This document shows positions 59,328 through 64,000 of a DNA stretch of 64,000 nucleotides, piece after piece; within the stretch, counting starts at the first letter, position 1; each line of letters starts with the position of its first letter. The stretch is from Tetrapyrgos nigripes. Taxonomy: Eukaryota; Basidiomycota; Agaricomycetes; Agaricales; Campanellaceae. The notes below the pieces were generated by a model. It was not told where the DNA came from. It saw nothing but the letters and a program-made list of their open reading frames with translations, and ran no database searches. The DNA is taken from positions 372,001-436,000 of the forward strand of contig JAACJM010000039.1 of assembly GCA_013368315.1 (NCBI GenBank), given 5' to 3'. A program made the position numbers and the translations under genes.

Positions 59328-59606
59328 TCTACAAAAGAGAAAAGTCAGTGTCCGTCATCCAGCCGTCGCATTCTCAATCCAGCCATTCCTCTCCGTTTTT
59401 CCCCCCAAAACTGACACCAATCAAAAACCACAACCAAGGATGAACGACAATGGGTATGATGAGCCACGAACCTTGCGGGATATAGAGGAAACTTGAGAGA
59501 TCGAAAAACGAGATGAAAAAGTCGGTGTGTTGATCTTGATGTGACTTTGGAAGAGTTTCCCAGGAGCCAAGTTACTAAGTTAGGACATCCCATTTCAAAC
59601 TTGACC
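59328..59606. promoter_or_regulatory. Divergent promoter of the eL20 and MFAP1 genes
   Basis: 279 bp lie between the start codons of the two genes. Part is likely leader and leader intron of the ribosomal protein gene. A CCCCCCAAAA tract lies near 59401. Confidence 0.45.
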
Positions 59607-61485
59607 ATGTCTTCCGCTCCCCGTAAACAAGCTCCTCGTCTCGCGCGTCCGGCTGCTCGATATTGGAAGGGCAAGGCACCCAAAGGCGTCGCCGCCGTCG
59701 ACTCGGACTCGGACTCAGATGAAGGCCAGCCAGTGGAACAGGAAGGAGACGTCCTCATTGGTGGAGAACAGGATATCGTTGCTCAATATGACGAGGACGA
59801 ACAAATGGAGATGCCTATGAAGACTGAACATGGAAAGCCTACAAAATCTATGAACATTGCACTCAGGGATGTCAATATCTCAAAGGAAGGCAAAGTCATT
59901 GTTGCGGGTCGGGAAGAATCTGGACGAACTGCTTTAGAGGAGGATGAAGACGGTAAGCCTACATATAATGTGTCTTTTAAAAGGTTAACTTGTTACGGGA
60001 AGTAGAATCTGAAGAGGAATCAGAGGAAGACGACAAGGCACGCGTTGCTGCAAAGGAAGAATCTGAGGTGTGTATTCCTTTCTCTTCGCTTTTGGTCAAC
60101 GGGTTTTGATTCATGATTAGTCCAGTGAATATGAATCAGAGTCTGAAGAAGAGGAGAAACCCAAGTTGCAGTTTAGACCAGTCTTCGTGCCAAAGTCGGT
60201 CAATGCAGGACTTGCTTTGCCATACGTCACTGACATTCCAATCCGTGTCTAGGCGGAACAGGGCTACTGTCGCGGAACGAGATCAATTGGCTCAAGATAC
60301 CGAAGAAGCTCTCAAAAAGAAGGAGCAAGAACTCGAGGAACGCCGAAAACAAAGTCACGACCTTGTTGCTGAAAGTATTCGAAGGGAATTGCTCGAAAGT
60401 GAGTATTTTAATCTGTTTCAAGGGATGATATAGCTCAATATCTTGCAGAGGAGAAAGAGGAAGAAGTTCCCGACGTCGATGATACTGATGGAATAGATCC
60501 AGAAGCTGAATTCGAGGCCTGGAGGCTACGTGAATTGGCAAGAATTAAGAGAGAGAAAGAAGAGGAAATACGGAGGGAAGAGGAGCGAGCAGAGATTGAA
60601 CGCCGTCGTGCTTTACCTGAGGAACAAAGGTTAAAAGAGGATCTGGAGAGGGCACAAAAGTTGAGAGAAGAGAAACCCAAGGGCCAGCAAAAGTTTTTGC
60701 AAAAGTATTGGCACAAAGGTGCTTTCCATCAGGTTCGTCTGTCATCATCTTATCTCGCTCTTTCTTAATCTCAATTGGTGCATAGGATCTCGATATTCTC
60801 AAACGTCACGATTACACGGAAGCCACAGAGTCAACGGTCGATGTATCCGTGCTTCCCAAAGTCATGCAAGTCAAGAATTTTGGCAAACGAAGCAGGACAA
60901 AGTACACCCATTTGGTGGATCAGGATACAACATTGCCCTCTGGTGGCTTTGGTGGTGCTGCCTCTATTAAACAAGGCGGAAAATCCACTGATGCGGGTGG
61001 CTGTTTTCTATGTGGTGGTCCTCATCTCAAGAAGGGTAAGATTTTTTATCTTGAAGTGATCCGATGTTTGGAAACTAACTCTCAAGGTACTAGACTGCCC
61101 TCAAAATACCGGCCCTCTTACTCGACCGCCTGGGACAGGCGCTAACAACGCCCCGACCGGTTCTCGACAATGGGGTGGACCGCCACGAGATAAAGATTGG
61201 AAGAGTAGAGAAGATGGTGAGATCCGAGACCGAAATTGGCGAGATGATCGCGACCAGCCGTCTCGAGACAGGTACAGAGATTCCCGTAGGCGCGATTCAC
61301 GTTCCCGGTCCCGGTCACCTCGCCGCTATGACGGCGGACGAGGGAAGCGCCGATCACGTTCCAGGTCGTGGTCGAGGTCACCACCTCGCAGGAATCATGA
61401 CAAGGAGGATAAGAAGGAACGAAGACGCTCGAGGGATCGGTCAGAGGAACTTGATTATCGAGAGAAGAGGCGGCGAGTTGATTAG
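59607..61485 (+). CDS. MFAP1-type spliceosomal protein with a C-terminal zinc knuckle and RS region
   Basis: Exons 59607..59952, 60006..60067, 60121..60194, 60253..60398, 60449..60732, 60786..61035 and 61094..61485 give 517 residues. The N-terminal half is acidic ([16 protein letters not shown]) with the FRPVFVPK element. A long charged helix ([21 protein letters not shown]) follows, then the strictly kept MFAP1 core [20 protein letters not shown] ending LVDQDTT. After that comes a CCHC knuckle [13 protein letters not shown] (CX2CX3HX4C) and an Arg/Ser-rich tail ([10 protein letters not shown]). MFAP1 is part of the spliceosomal B complex with Prp38. The knuckle and RS tail are additions relative to the animal protein and could bind RNA. 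Confidence 0.93.
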
Positions 61486-61670
61486 TGGCCTTCTTCGTTG
61501 CCATATTCTTGGGCAGTAATCCAAGCTCAAGATGCGTCCACATTTAATAAAATGTATAATTTCCTTAATGCATGTTGTTACATTCTTTGGTGTTATACTT
61601 GGCCGAAGCTTCCATGTTCTTTTCTGCAATCTCTATGAAGATTCATGCAAGAGTGAGCTTTCCAAAGATG

Positions 61671-63415
61671 TCAAGTGGAGGTCGGCCGTAAGTGGGCCTG
61701 TCGACGGTTATTGTGATCAATAACGAGCAAAAAATCAATATCTCAAATTCTCTCACCTCCGCCTCTGGTTTGTTCCCTAGAATGTTCTCAATCTTCTGCA
61801 TCATTTCCCTACCTTCTTTATTCAAGCGATTCATTCCGTTACTTTCATCTCTATCATCAACAAAAAACGTCATTGTGCATTCACCGAGACAAAAACCCAC
61901 TTCTCAGTCAATCTTCCTAGCAATCCGACGGCTTTCAAGTTCTCTACAAGCTGTTCTGGTTTGGACACACCCATGATCACAGTAGAAGTGTGAGGGTTAA
62001 TGAGTGTCACCCAAGCGAGGGCGAGGGCTGGGGTGGTGGTGTTGAGGCCTGCATTCATATGATCAGGCAGTGTCAGAAATTCTGAAGGGGAAAGGAAAGT
62101 TAGATCACACTCGCTTTCTGCAAGCTTCCCTATTTCCTTGACTTTTCTGATCATTTCCTTCCCCTTTTCTTCCCCGAGACTTCTTACAATCTGCCCAAAA
62201 TGCCCTTCGGGGTCTTTAGCGGCCTCGATGGCGAAACGAGAATCGGAAGGCACAGTTGCGGAGTTGTACTGTTTGTAATCGGAGTAAATGAGCAAAAATT
62301 AGGCAAGACACAACGCGACACAACGCACTTTCCCACTCAACAAGCCAAAGTATAAGGAAGAAAATATCGTTGTACCGTAATTGTACTTTATTCTTTCTCG
62401 GGACGATCACGGTGGAACATGCTACAAAGCAATTTCAGAGGCTGCATAGTAAATGGGAATAGGACGCACTTGTGTTGACACTGGTCGGCAACTGGAGGAA
62501 TTAGGTTAAGAGCTGTTGCTACGTCTATTTGGGTGGTGAATAAAAAACAAGAGGAAAGAGGGGATAGCTTGAATACGCACGATGCGCCTCCTCAATCTGC
62601 TCAGCAGACCACTCGGATGTTGCCCAATAAAAGGCCTGAGAAGGTTAGCAGGTCTGATTAGGGAAGGGGAAGAACAGTGAATTCACCCATCCCTGTTCAA
62701 TAACGTAGTTGAAAGCCCGGACAATTTCCACCATTGGAACTGTTGTTAATGTTATCAATACACAGTCAAGTAATCAGTGAGGCCAGCGTACCATTGACAT
62801 CACATCTGTGAGCGAAAAGGACATCCACATAATCCGTCTGGAGACGTGCGAGAGATTCAAGGGTCCCTTCAATTATGCTGGTTCGACAAAGCCCAAAGTG
62901 AGTATAGCCCGAATGGCTCATGTCAATAATTCGGGGCCCACTGTTTTCGACTTAGGCCTCCATTGTTCTGTTCTTTCCTCCCTACACCCCAAAAAAGTTT
63001 TGAAGTTATGATGAGATCGCTGCGTCGGTAACCTAGTTCTTTGATGGCGCGACCCCTGCGCAAGTAGAAGTTAAGTTCGCAGAAACTCTGATACTTGGTC
63101 GAATACGCACATCTCCTCTTCAGATTTTCCATTGGAATAAATTTCTGCAGTATCAAACATGTTGATTCCATGCTCAAAGGCTGTCTTGATGATGTCTTTG
63201 ACTGGGTCACCAGTGACGGTACCACCGAGAGTAAGCCCTGTAATCGTACATGAGTGTGCCAAAGTTTCTACAGGAAACGAAATGTTCTCACATCCCCCTA
63301 GAGAAAACAAAGGAACCCTCAAACCACTAGAACCCAAGCGACGAAATGGCATGTCCTTGGGATCATATTCAACTTTGACATCCGAGTCTTTCTGGACGGT
63401 GAATTTGCTAGGCAT
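61671..63415 (-). pseudogene. Aldo-keto reductase of the Kv-beta type with a frameshift and in-frame stop
   Basis: Eleven exons can be traced: complement(63292..63415, 63111..63237, 62942..63055, 62792..62877, 62687..62739, 62581..62635, 62470..62524, 62329..62421, 61901..62268, 61757..61808, 61671..61697). Family landmarks are clear: GLRVPLFSLGG, NMFDTAEIYSNG (Asp and Tyr of the tetrad), LIITSKLFWG (Lys), VLFAHRCDVN (His), QGWAFYWATSEW and, at the end, KPEQLVENLKA. In exon 8 the frame reads FHRDRPEKE and hits TAA at 62388-62390; the next conserved words KYNYGTTIFSS continue in another frame. Relative to the family about five residues plus a frame change are missing there. All other exons are intact, so the lesion is recent, or an assembly error. 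Confidence 0.75.
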
Positions 63416-64000
63416 TGGGGGACAATGTGATTGAAGTTGTCAATGTACAGGTAGATATCACCTCGCGGTTGATTCTCGGGCAGCTTTCTTCAGTATTTGA
63501 GAAGAACGGACCAGTTAGTCAGTCATGAGATGACACCGCGCCGGAAAAGGGTTTCGCATAAGTGCGGGTACTCTCCGTGGTCCCAACAAGGAACAGCGGG
63601 TACTCGAGATGGTAGATCGAAGGTACTTATGCATTGCATCCGGTGAATTAGGGATTCGGACAACGATCGAATACCATACGTCGCCCTACGCAGCTGGTTC
63701 AGAACTTGTTCAGAACCGGTTCAAATGTTTGCAAGACCAACCGAGGTCCCGCTATCTGTAAGGTTGAGATCCTTACACGGTAGAGTCTCACGGCGAAAGA
63801 ACAGGGATGGGTCTGCTATTCGTGGAGAACTAAAGGAAGCCTCTACACTGTACTCTAGGGTTTAAATACTGCGGCTATGGAGCCTTCGGGAAATAGCGAC
63901 TGTCCGGAAAAGACCAAATCCGTTACACTATCCTTTACACTCCATCCTCAAAGCACGAACGGCCAAACTTTGTCATCTCCGCATTCTGGTAATTCTTATG
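63416..64000. other. Right-edge region without a recognisable gene
   Basis: Upstream flank of the aldo-keto reductase locus. No coding frame with a signature is seen before the window ends. Confidence 0.4.

Noticed and set aside
1..64000. tRNA, rRNA and CRISPR search by eye
   Set aside because: No cloverleaf with a GTTCRANNC box, no rRNA core motif and no regularly spaced direct repeats were seen; CRISPR is not expected in a fungal nuclear genome.

Overview
The window is nuclear DNA of a filamentous basidiomycete, most likely an agaricomycete. Genes are compact and broken by many introns of about 40-110 nt (mostly 48-65) with GTRNGT-type donors and CTNA branch-like motifs. The protein families also fit: a Crh-type GH16 enzyme, a BAS2-like repeat protein, an expanded multi-membrane-span family and a fungal ADAM. 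All gene models below were built by hand by joining exons so that the reading frame and the family signature stay intact. No rRNA, tRNA or CRISPR array was seen.

Left part (1-30 kb) is dominated by secretory or surface proteins: a Ser/Thr-rich secreted protein cut by the left edge; a multi-span membrane protein preceded by a decayed relative and a non-autonomous hAT-like element; a GPI-type Crh chitin-glucan transglycosylase; an ADAM metalloprotease; a secreted protein with three BAS2-like cysteine modules; a PNGase A-type glycoamidase; an S1/P1 nuclease; and a membrane-anchored aspartyl-protease-like protein that has lost an active-site aspartate. Between these lie a SAP30-like nuclear protein, an F-box-like protein and two tandem decayed LRR/F-box-like loci.

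Right part (28-64 kb) is mostly intracellular housekeeping: mitochondrial ClpP and a Brr6/Brl1 nuclear-envelope protein (divergent pair), a 64-aa SERF-like protein, the Cyc8/Ssn6 corepressor, the Erf4 palmitoyltransferase subunit, a Yap1-type bZIP factor, a Snf2/Sth1 remodeller divergent from Ku80, a large Scm3/HJURP-like CENP-A chaperone, ribosomal protein eL20 divergent from the splicing factor MFAP1, and an aldo-keto reductase of the Kv-beta type that carries a frameshift. Gene-poor stretches lie at 30.9-32.8, 37.7-41.2 and 45.2-46.8 kb.

The most unusual observations are micro-exons of 5 and 6 nt in the nuclease and ClpP (the first encodes a zinc ligand), the pseudo-aspartyl protease with a GC-AG intron, the BAS2 triple-repeat fusion, the hAT-like MITE with an almost perfect 8-bp target duplication, the Erf4 gene whose last coding exon is only the stop codon, and the frameshifted aldo-keto reductase.
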